A stretch of DNA of 64,000 nucleotides from Triplophysa rosa (lineage: Eukaryota; Chordata; Actinopteri; Cypriniformes; Nemacheilidae). This document shows positions 10,413-25,150 of the stretch, in pieces. The stretch's first letter is position 1; each line of letters opens with the position of its first letter. Location: assembly GCF_024868665.1 (NCBI RefSeq), contig NC_079910.1, positions 10,264,976-10,328,975 on the forward strand, in the 5' to 3' direction. The notes under the pieces are model-generated. The model ran no database searches, had not been told where the DNA came from, and saw only the letters and a list, made by a program, of their open reading frames with translations. Position numbers and translations under genes: made by a program.

Positions 10413-12858
10413 GTACTAAAATTATTCAGCCGACACCTTTGATGTAATGTGGTGGCACTGCTGTGCCTTGTACAGGTATGCAGAGGTTGATGCGTTATAT
10501 ACAGAAATCAAGGTTGGAGTCAAGGGGCTAATCTAACGCCGGTCGAGTCTGTAAACCCAAGGCTGAAGGCTAAGCTCCAAGCAATCCGAGTATATACACA
10601 GTAAGTGGATGTGTATGCGTATGTGTATTCCCACTGCAGTTTTCCCGGAGGGGCCAGCTCCCCATCAGCACTCGTGTCTATTATCAGCATCGGGCCTGAG
10701 AGTAACTTCATTTCACACTGGAAGACACAAAAACACTGCAAGCCACACTGAGGACTCTCAGACTAGTTTGTCTGTATGGTGGTGGGGGGCTATTCCAGCA
10801 CTGTGCTTTTAGGGTTGTGCAGCAAACAAGCACGTCTAAATGCAATATCACCGAGTGGGCACGTGATAAAAACAAGGGTGGAGAACGCTATATCCATGCC
10901 ATTTCTGCCACATCTAGAAACTATACAGCGATTGATGGTGAATATATGCAATAATCTAATGTTCTAATGTAATAAAAAGGGAATTAAAGTTGGTGAAGGC
11001 ATTTATAATAAACGTCGTAAAGAAAGTAGTATTTAAGGAGTAAACACAATATTAATTGTTGATCCCCGCACATTCTGCGGCAGATGCTCTCATGGCTCGT
11101 CCTCCCCAAGCAAACCGGATCAATAACCAATCAATGGCAGATAAACACACACGTCACATTCTAAATCCATCCTAGATACAGAGGATATTACGTTACGCTT
11201 TTCCCACCTCCCCTCATCCACTTTGATTCACAATACAATGACTGTGACGTGAATGCGGCCGTTTACAAAAGCCTATTCACCGTTTCAATGGGTTGAGATT
11301 ATGTAGCAGCGCCTGTGCATCCCCCTCAATCAAAATACAATCAACATAATGGCTGACGCAGAGGAAGACTGTTAGCATGGTGACGGCTGAAAAACACAGA
11401 ATAAAAAAATAATTTGATAATGTGTGTAAAAGAATACGTAAAGCAGATTTAAGAGTAGCCAGTTGATCAAAAGCGCAGGGGCGGCTCAGCTTGAGCTGTA
11501 TTCACAGGGAGGTCTCCGTGACTGTCTGTCAGGGCCAGCGCTTCACCGAGGGTGAGGATGGGAGGGGGATGGGGGGGCAGCTCTGCATCACCCACCTCCC
11601 CCCATCATCACATGAAACGCAAGGCCTGGAGGAGAGATCTCTGCTCAGGCTCATTGTTCAGGAGCTCATCTTCTCTCTCTGCGATGTTATTCCGCACACG
11701 TCTTTGAGAACATAAGGTTAAAGATGATGAGGCTGCAGCGCCCATGCCATTAGGTCAATGCATCGAACCACTTTCAGACTAAATTATTTTGTTATCTGGT
11801 GGCGCTCTCCCTAAGTCTTGGCAAACCGGTGGCAGATGGTCCGGTGAACAAGCAGGGCATTGAAAAACACGCGTAACAGCCCTGCCAAAAGCACCTCCAC
11901 CCCAGATACCACAGGACGGTATTACCTCTAATTAGGAGCGGCTTTTGTTTCTGGATCAGCCGCCTCTCCTGCGCGTTCTAAAACCGCAAGCCGACTGTCT
12001 TTAAGAAGCTCTAGTCTGCTGTGAATAACACCCTTTTTGTTACTCCACCTCTCCATTTCAAGCAACTCGGCTTCAATATAAATATACATTTTAGAGGCCG
12101 AACGCGCTCCAGTGCTATTTCCAACGCAGGCCACACAAAACACGCATTCGCTGTTTGTTTACATTCGGCAAGTCTGGAGCAAGCTATGGCACCTACGGTG
12201 TTGACTAGTATCAAATCTCAGTCCTCAACATCTTAAAGCACAGACCCATCAGATCGCATCCCTGAATTACCTCTATACCGGAGTAAAAACACGCCACATT
12301 GTAAACATGATTTGAGATTGTTTCCGTGCCTTGGAACAGGAGGTAGGAGGGGAAGTGACTGGAGGGTAATGAAAACACTGCTGAAACAAGCAGGATCAGA
12401 GCTTCTCTCTCCTCTCCGGACAGCTCATAAAACATGCATTGACTAGAACTGTTACCATTCTCCTGTTTTACTGCACCGTGCATGCTCTCAAGAAGAGAGC
12501 GTGCTTATCAACCCGTACACAAACCAGACCCTGGTTTATTTAAAGGCGTCCTGTGACGTAAGAGCACCTGTTTAGAAAAAAGATAAATAAACGGCAGGCA
12601 CCTAAACAATGGGTTCAGGGTCGTGTTTAAAGCCGTGTACAATGGCAGCCGACAGATTAACTCGTAATGCATTCATGTGTGAAATAGAGACTTTATCCCT
12701 CACAGATAGCGTGTGGGGCTTCCAGAAAACGCAGGCCCGACCATTTTTCATCATTTTGTAAAACAACTGTAATATATTAGATTACCGCTCGCAGCCTTTG
12801 GTGCGTTCGCACAATGCAGACTCTGAAAATACCCCGGTGTTTTACAACAAAGCACGGT
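10413..12858. other. Single-copy DNA with no gene seen
   Basis: There are no repeats with defined ends and no convincing ORF. A G-rich run near 11558-11577 is followed within about 20 bases by a C-rich run, so the two could pair. Blocks at 11040-11110 and 11230-11360 have even composition and could be conserved noncoding DNA; this is a guess. Confidence 0.35.
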
Positions 12859-12888
12859 GGGAGGTGGGTGTGGGGAGGGGTAAGGGGG
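12859..12888 (+). other. Putative G-quadruplex motif
   Basis: Five runs of three or more G (12859-12861, 12866-12868, 12872-12875, 12877-12880, 12884-12888) are separated by loops of 1-4 bases. This meets the usual G3+N1-7 definition with one run to spare. Confidence 0.7.
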
Positions 12889-15800
12889 TCTGGCTGCTCA
12901 TGCAACGTGGCTTTTCTAGCCAAGCGACCACATTTAAAAACAAACCATTTTCCAGAGGCACCGGGTTAAACCGCTTGACTGTGAAAAGTAGTTCATGGAG
13001 GTCGTAACCAGCCTGAGAAAATAAAAGCCACAAATTGTCTTATTAAGAGTAAATAAAGCTACTACAAATTGAATTTGGGTTCCTTTCTAAATCAGGAGAA
13101 TAAAGATTCCGTATCGTGCACTAACCCTCCATTTCTCAAGGGAGCCAACCCCACGCACTGGATTTAACACAAACCATTTTACCATGCTATTATTTAGCAG
13201 CACATTCACCGGCCCATAGCATTTTTTGCAATGGCAATGGATGAACCTCTAGGTGCAGGTTTGTGTGCATCCAAGTTAGAATAGCTTGGAAATGCATGGG
13301 CAAGCTCATAAACAGAGCGAGCATGTTCAGCACAGAGCCACATTCATCCAAGTGTATACACATGTGTCAATCTAAATGAGTAGTCTATTGACTGCTGAGC
13401 AACTGTATTTTCTCTAAACTGCACACCGTGCAGAGCTAATAAAAAGCTTGGCTGAAATGAAATGTGGCCTGACCTTTTCGGATCTTTCTTTTAGCAGCTC
13501 CTCTACGTAGATTTCCAGCGCCCCTCGTGTATCATGCTGTTAAATAGGGCCCTTCTCCCCCGCTCAACCTGTGTCCCCTTAAGAGGGAGCGGGCACATTT
13601 CAGATGTGCTAATAGCATGACGGAGAACCCAGCGACTGCAGGACAAGCCCACTCTAAATGAAAGACCACAGACGCTGGGTTGCAACGAGCAGACTTTCGA
13701 TGCAAACTGGAAACCCATTTCTGCTATGAAAAACGAGAGGAAATCCCTTTCAAACTGCTTTGTCGCTTGGCTAATTATTAATAAGTAGCTCCAAAGCCTT
13801 ACGCGGCAATTTCTGCTCGCATTTCGTCCTGTTATCTCCCAAAAACAAGATCTGATGAAGATTTACAGTCTTTGTTACTAAGAGGAACATCTTAATGAGC
13901 CACTCGCTCCACAGAGCCACCGCATCTCTAACCCTGCGTGGCAACAGCAGATCAAAAACTCAATAATGAACGTGGATTCGCTGTAATTAATGTTTGTGAG
14001 AATCCAAGCGTTTTGAGAAACACACAAACATCAATGATTCATTTTATATAGAAATAATCTCTGATCAGCATTAGCAAGTGGGTCCAAAAAACAAATTAGA
14101 TTTGAGCTAAGAGCTCCATTGATCAGCTATCATCTAAACTGGCTATGAAAAGGGGCTGGTAATCCAATCCGCCCGTTCGGAAGTGCCGGGGAGAGTTGCA
14201 TCTCCACAATGGAAACATTCTGTCCACAATGTAATCCATTGTGTTCATTCAGCTAACAGAGAACGCAGCGTTTTGGAACCCGTTCGATTACACTAAAACG
14301 GCCCAAATCACCATGAGTCTAAACAAGGCGAGAGGGAACGCAGGGAGGATCCGTTTTCAGCTTGGCTCAAGAATGAGGCCGGAGCGGCCTGAGGTCCCGA
14401 GTCAACGGCTGTGAATAAGAGTCCAGCTCCAATGACATTAGACTGACCCGTAGAAATAGTGAAGCACAACTGTCAAAACTATGCCGCTCTCCAAAATATT
14501 CCACACAATTCTATGCGTCAGCTGAAAACTCACATTATGCTAGATTTATTTCATACGGGCGAATATTTAATGGCCGTCCGCAGTTACTTTAGTGGATCCC
14601 TGGTGGCTAGTGCTATGCCTGCAAAACAAAAACCTACATAAAGTCAGCTCAGTAAAAACAGATGCCAACAGCCATGTTCATTAGCAACACTATACAAGCC
14701 ATGTGAGATTATAGAGTGTGAGATTATACATTCACTGCTTAATAATACTCAAGACTGTAGCCTTTGTGCATTAGACAAATGGATCAATATGAAAAAGAAT
14801 CAATAAGGAAATCGCTCAAAATAGATTGTTTCAATCTAAACAGATATTCAAACAAGCTTGCTTCAGGCTTTAGGACTGTTTATATGAAAGCCGTCATTTG
14901 TACAACTTTACCTTTCTGAGAAAGTCAAACATGCATGAGAATCAACAGCACGTACACTAGTAATAACCTTGGGCTGTCTAACCATTCCATTACTTTATGG
15001 AACTGTATAGCATATAAATAGCAGATCCATTTCAACCCAGTCTGCCAGGGCTCTATTTCAGCTTCCCCATCATTAAATATTTATCCTTGCAGAGTGGCGG
15101 ATTGTACAGAGGTGATAAGCATTCAGAAATCAAAATTTTCAAACCCCCTCCCCAACCCACCCATTTCCCATGTCTGTAACCCTCTATTTTCCCCCGACGT
15201 GCAACAGAGAGAGGTTTATTCGAACGGATTACCTACAAGTGTTCCTTTAATCGGTGCGAGCCAGTGCCCACATTCCCAGAGGAAATGCTTTCTGCTGGTC
15301 TTATCGGAGAGATGATCTTAAATACCAAAGGAATGAAATAACTTTTTTATAAGGAAGACTCCCTGCTTTCTAAAGAAAGTCAGACTGGGGGAATTTACAG
15401 TAACAAATTCAACATCTCCAAGCCCCTTTGTACCCATAACACGCCAAATTATGATCTAAACAGCCTGGGCTGAAACAAAATAGGAGATCTGCCCTCGCCA
15501 AATAAGGAAAAGATCTTCATTGTGAATCGAACATAAATTTAAGTAGGGCCGCTGCTTGTTGCTGTCGCTGCTTGTGTGAGCGTTTGGCTCGGGTTGAATT
15601 TGGCATCTTAGAGCGTATAATGATGAAAAGATTTCATGCCTCAGCCTTGTGGGTGGTTGCTGTTGGGTGCGAATGCATCTCCAGCGGACCCCGCGTGCTT
15701 CAAAAGCTCCTCGGGCCGACCTACGGTACTTCACAGGTATTCTTGGAAGGACAACAAAAACATATTTTTAAAGCTCAATGGGGAACGGCCTGCCAGAGGA

Positions 15801-16030
15801 ATGGCAGCTCAAAGCGAACAGGCTGAATTCCAAACGGAGCCTCTATATACCGGCTGGGAACTCTCTACAAAACAAGAAAGATCTTATAAACGTTTACTGA
15901 ATAGCCAAGATATTCAGCATCAGGCGGCACTTCCTTCTACGCAGAAGACGAAAACAAAACAGACCCACTTTATGAGATTTATTTATAGAGAAATGCTTTT
16001 GATATTACATAAAACTTCTTACGTACAAAT
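12889..16030. other. Single-copy DNA, possible regulatory blocks
   Basis: No gene or transposon end is recognised. Stretches at about 13440-13720 and 13900-14400 have mixed composition with no simple repeats, as expected of conserved noncoding elements, but conservation cannot be judged here. The longest open frame starts at a non-ATG codon at 15636 and runs into the repeat at 16031. Confidence 0.35.
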
Positions 16031-16133
16031 TTTGTCTGTTCAACGTTTAATCCCGATTAATCGTAACCAGGAGAAATGTTTTTGTTTACATAATGTATGT
16101 CAGTGTACTGTGAATTTTTTTGTATTTATTATC

Positions 16134-16167
<34 letters not shown>

Positions 16168-16350
16168 CACAAATATTCCCTAAATATATATATTAACATA
16201 ATTTAAATTATATATAAACATATTTTTATAATTTTCTTAAATATACATTATGTATATGGGTTTATAAATACAAAATTAATTAATATTTTATGTTAACACA
16301 AACTTTTATATTGAACGCAATTAATTACGATTAATTGTTTGACAGCCCTA
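16031..16350. mobile_element. Decayed hAT-type MITE with (AT)n core
   Basis: The right end reads GATTAATTGTTTGACAGCCCTA, i.e. reverse-complement TAGGGCTGTCAAACAATTAA. The left end (TCTGTTCAACGTTTAATCCC) is a degraded version of the same repeat. This pattern, TAGGGCTGTCAAACG followed by ATTAATC, is a common teleost hAT end. No clean 8-bp duplication is seen. An (AT)n run lies at about 16143-16167. Confidence 0.6.
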
Positions 16351-16363
16351 CACTACATAAATA

Positions 16364-19029
<2,666 letters not shown>

Positions 19030-19170
19030 CAGATAACACAAGTACCTTTTCTCAAGGGCAAAATAATCATAACGTTGCACAGCAAATTTCCTGCTCATAG
19101 ATCCCCCATGTGGTTTGAACCTAGAACATCTGGGTTACCTGAACAGAGCTTTAACCTCTGCACCGCCATC
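19030..19170 (-). mobile_element. tRNA-derived SINE, V-SINE-like, degraded
   Basis: On the minus strand the head reads GGCGGTGCAGAGGTTAAAGC (A-box-like), then GGTAACCCAGATG and CTAGGTTCAAACC (B-box-like). Further on is TGCCCTTGAGAAAAGGTACT, resembling the 'ccattgagcaaggcac' body of fish V-type SINEs. It is truncated, with no clear tail or target duplication. Confidence 0.6.
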
Positions 19171-22100
19171 CCAGACGTACAGACTGAGTTTCTACACCGA
19201 TGGAAGTTCTTGAAAGAAAAGAAACTTCCTTGGGCCAAGCAGAGACATCTTAAAGCCATTGTTTTCTTGTCTCAAAGGCACAAAGCTTAGACATCTGAAA
19301 AACTGTCATACTCTGCACCGCTGGGACATCATGGCATGCAACTGGCTCTGCTCTCATAAGTTCACACCTCAACCACCCAGACAGCTGCATTCCTTACAAT
19401 GTTCCAGCCTTGGACCATTGTGGAGGTATGTGTGAGGTTGAGGGACGGTGCCCAAAACATTGTCAAACCCATGCAGGGCACCAAGTTCGGGATGACCTAA
19501 ACTCATACAGTTCTGCCATTAGTCAATACAGGAAGTCACGTTACATGTTGAGGAAAACCACTGACACAAAAAAACCCAGAACGCTAGATTTAATAAGATC
19601 AGTCAACCAAATACGAGCGCATGACTTCAATCATACGTTCTTTCATTAAATATGGTTACGCTTATATCCAACTTAACCTTTTCACTTCTGAATTCATATT
19701 GCTCTAGATGAGGGTTTTTTAACAGCCACAAATGTTTCAAGGCACTTACATTTAAATCGTCTGCGTTCACCAACTTCATAAAACTATTTTTACATTAATA
19801 GGATGAGAAAAGGTCTAATGTCATTTCTTCTGCCAGCCAAGACTGCACAACAGATTTATTTGATAAGAGATATATCAACAGTGCCATTATTCAACAACAG
19901 CCGGCCTAGTTTGTTCAGAACAATGTGTATAGTGTCACAAAAAGATCACCACCTAAAAAAATAAATCACCTGCCTGAGAAGAGGCGATCTAGCTGAAAAG
20001 TAATCAGTATCTGCCTTAAAATGAACAATTCTTCTGAAAGAAAATAAACACATGCCTGCATTCTGCATACAGATGACCTATCTTAGCTTCTTGCATCTCT
20101 TTAGCTAACAATGCCTATTTCTGTTCTGTTTTAGCAATGTTTGTGTCAATTGACCCTTGCTAACATAGCGTAGCGTGACTGTAATGGAGTAATCTTGATG
20201 AACGCTTGTCCACCCACCATTACTAATCACAGAAATTAGATTCTGCATTTTGAGTGTCATATCTATCAGCTTTAAGCTGGATAAAGTAAAAAAAGATTAC
20301 ATTTATAAAGCACAAATGAGCAAAAACTTAAGCAATTTAAAAACTGTCTGACAAAATTGGAAGTAGTTCTGAGCGAGAAGCGCTCCACCACAAAAAATCT
20401 TAAAAATGGGCTGGGTTGTTTTCTCCATCGGAGTCTCAATGACAAGAACTGAGTAAATACAAGGAGGGGTGTGCAGGCAGAAAAACATAAAGACTCCATC
20501 TGACATCCCTAACAGAGCAGGAAAACAGTGGGGCCTGTGGGACCCCAACCTCACTTTATGACCATGTGCTGAATTAACAGGTCCAGATGTCCCCTCTCAC
20601 TTAACATGTGCGAGACATCTCGAGCAAGGGCTCAGCTGCTTTAGGGCTTATTAAAAAAATATCCGTTTCAATTATACCCATTAACTTCTCTCACTCCTCG
20701 CGTTTACATTTATTTGACATCAACAAGCCTCCTTTCCGCCATGATATATGTTTAACGCATAAATGAGCCGATTCGGTCCTGGAGGTATGCTAACTGCTAA
20801 AGGTTGATCGGGTTAAACTCATCATGGAAAGAAAGAGAAACAAATAAGTCACAGGGAATGTTGCTGAAACACGGTATCGTGTACCCGTGAAGCCTGAGGA
20901 ATGAGTCGAACAAAGACGAGCCTATTACCAGACCGATATCAATCTGCCGCTAGTACTTGCTGCTGCAGAAGCATTCAGACGACTCAGCTGCTTGGGCTGT
21001 TTATAGTTTGACAGTGTCAGGTCTCTTTGTCACCAGGGCTATGAGCAGGCGCCTGTGGTTACTGTATCTATTATCAAGGGGAAAGTGCCAACACATTCTT
21101 GTAAACAAAGGAGAGTCTACCTGCAAGAAACAAAGCCCAACCTGAAAATGCTGGGGGCGACCAATCGTAAGGATCGTTCTGGACTATCTTCCAGAAACAC
21201 ATTTAAATGAATAGGCTTTTAGTCAATCAAGCCGTTACCAACGCAACTCGGATAAAGGTTTACTGAGGTTTTGACTGTGATAACCACAGCATTCTGACAA
21301 CACAATAAGGCAACAGGAAGCTCAAACATGACATTAATCACCTCTGCCCTTTCTCCAATTCATGAAGCATAACATTACTCTGCCCTGCCTCACACAACTG
21401 AGCTTATAGATGCGACACCATTAGAGAGGAGATGTGCAGCGTAATACCAGCCAGTTCCATCATGCGAGCAGATTAAATAACATGCCTGCCCAAGCCCTGT
21501 CAAACATTCAGCATGCGCCGCGCATCAACTGATCCGCGACAACACATTCTGTGAAAAAACCCCTCCGTCAGCCCCGCCACACGGTCTTTGATCCAGCTAT
21601 CAGCCGTTTGATGCTTTTAGAGGTGGGGGGATCACGCACAGGCAAATCAATGTGCAGAATGCTCAAGATACACTCAAAATTGTATCTCTGCTCTTAAAAA
21701 AATTAAAAACACAACCCAAGATCATTCGATTCAATTAACACCAAATCTGCATTTTGTCTTGTGCGCGTTCTGCTTTGAAAACACACAGGCTAAATGTTAT
21801 TGTGCGCTTAGGCATTAAACATTTAGCAGCCATTCTCGACTGCTCAAGCAAAGAGCCAAGCAGTTATTAAGGGAGAAGGATGACACAGTTAATCATACAC
21901 CCACACACTGAAAATGAAGGCCCGGCACCCAGATGTATCATAATGGGAACATTAAAATATACAGCACTCACGTTGTTAGCAAGAAGTCATTTAAAAAGAG
22001 AGTAAGAAAGAGAGAGCCATCTACTAAAGATGACAGAAACCTCACACAAGGACATTAAAAAACACCAAACGCTACCTTATTTACAATTCTCTATTTTAAT

Positions 22101-23848
22101 CAAAACAGGCTACTGTTTGGCTCGCAAATCACAAATGCTTTGCACGCACGCGCCACTACAAACGTGGAAGATTTCAATTAACAGCAGGCTGAATTTAAAT
22201 ATTCAACCTGCAGCCCGTGTATTTGGACGTAATCTAGCTCAAACAGGTTTCCCTGAGTGTAACAAAAGACAATGAAAAACATTCTGTTCCTCGCTGTACT
22301 CTTTAGTTCCTCTGCAGGAGAGACGCTTCACTAAATGTTTGATTTCTTTCACCTCAGGCTACCCTCAAAGCCATGGCATGTGTAACTGGGTTTATAAAAG
22401 CTTTTCTTCTCTCCTCTCCATTTTCTATAAACCGAAGGATTAGGACAGACACTCTATACATAGTGTTTTGATTAGAGATTAATGATGTCTATATACCGGT
22501 CAATTTCATCTTTTGGTAACATTTAATCTTTATCCTTGTGATTAAACTGAGACTGCTGTGACCACACAAGTCTGTGACCCTGGGTTTATCAGCAACCCCT
22601 AAACAAAACTAACAGTTCTGTTCCCACAATGTGATCCAGATACCTCAAAGCTCAGATTCAACAATTACCATCTTGTTGCTGGGGATTAAATGATAAACAA
22701 CTGAAAAGGAAAAAAAACATGCTTGTGTGGGGGATGGGTTGATCACTTTGTGCACAAAAGAGTAGGCCTCGAATATAAATAGCTACATCTCTTGTACGTG
22801 CTAGTAACCAAATATGTTGGCCTCTGTACAAGTTACCCTAAGGAAATTAACATATTCAAAAGTCACATGAATTAAAAGTATGACCACTAAACCAAAGAGG
22901 GAATACAAGCTGCTTCCTCCTCATGCACAGCATGGAGAACAAGATCAGATAAGGCAGGCAGTGAAACAAAAACTGTTTCGGACAAGTATTTTCAACCACC
23001 ACCCAAGTTACCCCCAGTAACAGACAAGGCCCTTTGGTCTTTAGCGCCAACATAACACTGCGAGTTCGAACAACCGTATTTGTTGTCATCAGTTTGTGTT
23101 TCAGTTAACAAAAACAAGTTAGGCTTACTTGACTGTCCCACGACCAGACACCAACTGGTCAGGCAACTCTACGAAAAGCTCTCCTAGGGTTTTTAGTAAA
23201 CAAAAGGTCTTAACTCATCACTTCCAACCTCTAAAGGAAAGCAAAGGGGGTTGGTGGGGGTTCATTCCAGATACACTGCTGTGATTATGTTGTAGATTAC
23301 TTTGTAAGTCTGGGTGCCAATAAAGATGGTGTTTGATAATGCTAAAGACTTGAGATAAACAGCATGCTTAATGTATTGATGATCCACAGCAAAAGCACCT
23401 CCATGTCTAAATGCACCATTTAAGCTGCCACCCAAGCATTAATAATTCACTTAATGCATACCAGCTCCTCACTTAATAAAAGAGAAAATGGACAAACTTT
23501 TTAAGAGTTGAAATAGCTGAGGATGGTTTTAAAACCGCCTTTGGTTGGGCCAATTGGCCAATTTGAAAGAAAATCGAGTGACAAAGAAAGAAAAAACGCC
23601 TGAAACAACAATGTATCCAACTTGATAGACTGCTCACTAGAGTCATAAAGCATCCTTAAAATATTACACACTGCTTGTCTTTCAACGGGGAATCAAAAGC
23701 GAAACACGCAATAAAAAACAGGCTGCTTTCAACTTCTAAGCCTGCAGCAATTGCCAACATTCCATCTCTATCCCCCCATTTACCTTCCCACCCACTCGAG
23801 CCCTCTAAACTCCCTCTATCTTTCTCTTTTTTCTCTCTCTCCACACAG
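19171..23848. other. Long single-copy tract with no gene seen
   Basis: About 4.7 kb without a recognisable transposon end. No splice-bounded coding frame stands out. Even-composition blocks (20700-20950, 21400-21660, 23400-23560) may be conserved noncoding elements; this is untested. Absence of mobile elements over this length contrasts with 0-10 kb and 29-58 kb. Confidence 0.35.
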
Positions 23849-24260
23849 TCAATGTCGCCGAGGCGCTACTCACCCGCCAGTATGATGATCTAAGTTCCGA
23901 TCGGACCGCTGCAAACAACTTCAAACACGATTCCGCGTCTGATTCCTCCAAGACGACCCCGCGAACTTCTTGGCCTGGGCCAAAATCCAAGAACCCGAGG
24001 GCTGATACTTTATCCCGAGAATGCCTATGTCCATACACATGAGAAACCGGGAAAATGCCTCAACAAAAGACGACCTCGCTTTACTAATTTATGCGCGTTC
24101 ACACCGCCCGGGGACTCTTTTCTCAGCGCGCGCGGTTCCCCCTCCTTCAGCCGCGCGATAACTCCGAAAGCTTTTACGCTTTCGGAGAAGTAAAGCTTGA
24201 TACGGTGCGGTAGTTTGTGGAGGGTAAATCACTGAGTTTGCCGTTTACAGACTCCGCTTC
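23849..24260 (-). promoter_or_regulatory. CpG-rich promoter candidate with possible 5' exon
   Basis: This is the one markedly CpG-rich stretch in the window, with about 34 CpGs over 23850-24195, including CAGCGCGCGCGG and CCGCGCG. On the minus strand a donor-like GTGAGTAG starts at 23873, so a 5' exon could end at 23874. On the plus strand a long pyrimidine tract ending CACACAG at 23848 looks like an acceptor. The two readings conflict. CpG density with a minus-strand donor favours a first, perhaps noncoding, exon of a leftward gene. No protein in either frame is recognisable, and no TATA box is obvious. Confidence 0.4.
24162..24187. other. Perfect 10-bp hairpin in the CpG-rich region
   Basis: CTCCGAAAGC and GCTTTCGGAG are separated by a 6-base loop (24172-24177). 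It lies within the promoter candidate. It could be a dyad binding site or a 5'-UTR stem if transcribed; the sequence alone does not decide. Confidence 0.6.
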
Positions 24261-25103
24261 CTTTTCACACACACATACGCACGCGCGCGCGCTCTCTCCC
24301 TCTTCCCCCTCGCGCTTTCTTTCATATGCACACACACCACGTTCTCTATCTCTCTTTCTGTATAACCCCTCCTCCTCCTCTTCAGCTGTTCAACAGACGC
24401 ATCCACATGGCTGACCTAGTCTTTCTTTATCCAGGCACTAGTGAAGGAGAATTACCCCCTCCCCTCCACCGCACACCACTTCTAAAAAGCGAACAAAACA
24501 AAAACATGGACTGGATTCAAATGAACGTCGGAGACAAACGAGTGCACGGGAATCGTGATCGATCGTGAACCGTAGGGATATGGTCGGTAAAAAAAGTGCA
24601 TCGGTAAGCAAGATGTTGAATCCGGTGTAACCGCGCGCATTCAGACGAATGCTGTGAGGAATATTAATGTCGCGGGCGACTCCACCTCCACCCTTCCAGA
24701 TGATCAGAAATAAACACACCCAAGTAGCGACATCCCACCGTTTTAACAAACCACAAATTCCTCTATTGATCTTTGGTGTCCAATAATGAACGCCCTGTTT
24801 TAATTGCCGCGCTGTAAAACGCCACACGATTGGGGCTTGAGAACAAAACAACCAGTGCAGATCATGTACGTTGTGCGCTGGGTTTTCATTCTCATTTGCA
24901 TATTCACATAATTAATTAGTTTTTTTTCCACCGATGTGTCAAATCCATGTAGGCCTATTCACAGTTGTGCATTTGAACAAAGATGAGCATGCGTTCACCG
25001 TTCGTTGCTGTTGCTTTAGGAAGCACAACTGATTTATTTTATGTTTGCATATAGAGCAAACACTGTACAGCATTTCATTACTATGTTGTAACAATCTACC
25101 AGT

Positions 25104-25150
<47 letters not shown>

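Noticed and set aside
15636..16196. A 186-codon plus-strand frame, the second longest in the window
   Set aside because: It starts at a non-ATG codon, has no recognisable domain and ends within the AT-rich hAT remnant, with Tyr-Ile runs from (AT)n.
23805..24042. Open frames on both strands across the CpG-rich region
   Set aside because: Overlapping open frames on both strands are expected in CpG-rich DNA with few stops. The minus frame begins at GTG, and neither product is recognisable, so I call only a promoter and possible noncoding exon.
24438..24851. A 137-codon minus-strand frame upstream of the CpG-rich region
   Set aside because: No motif and no splice signals; composition like the surrounding noncoding DNA.
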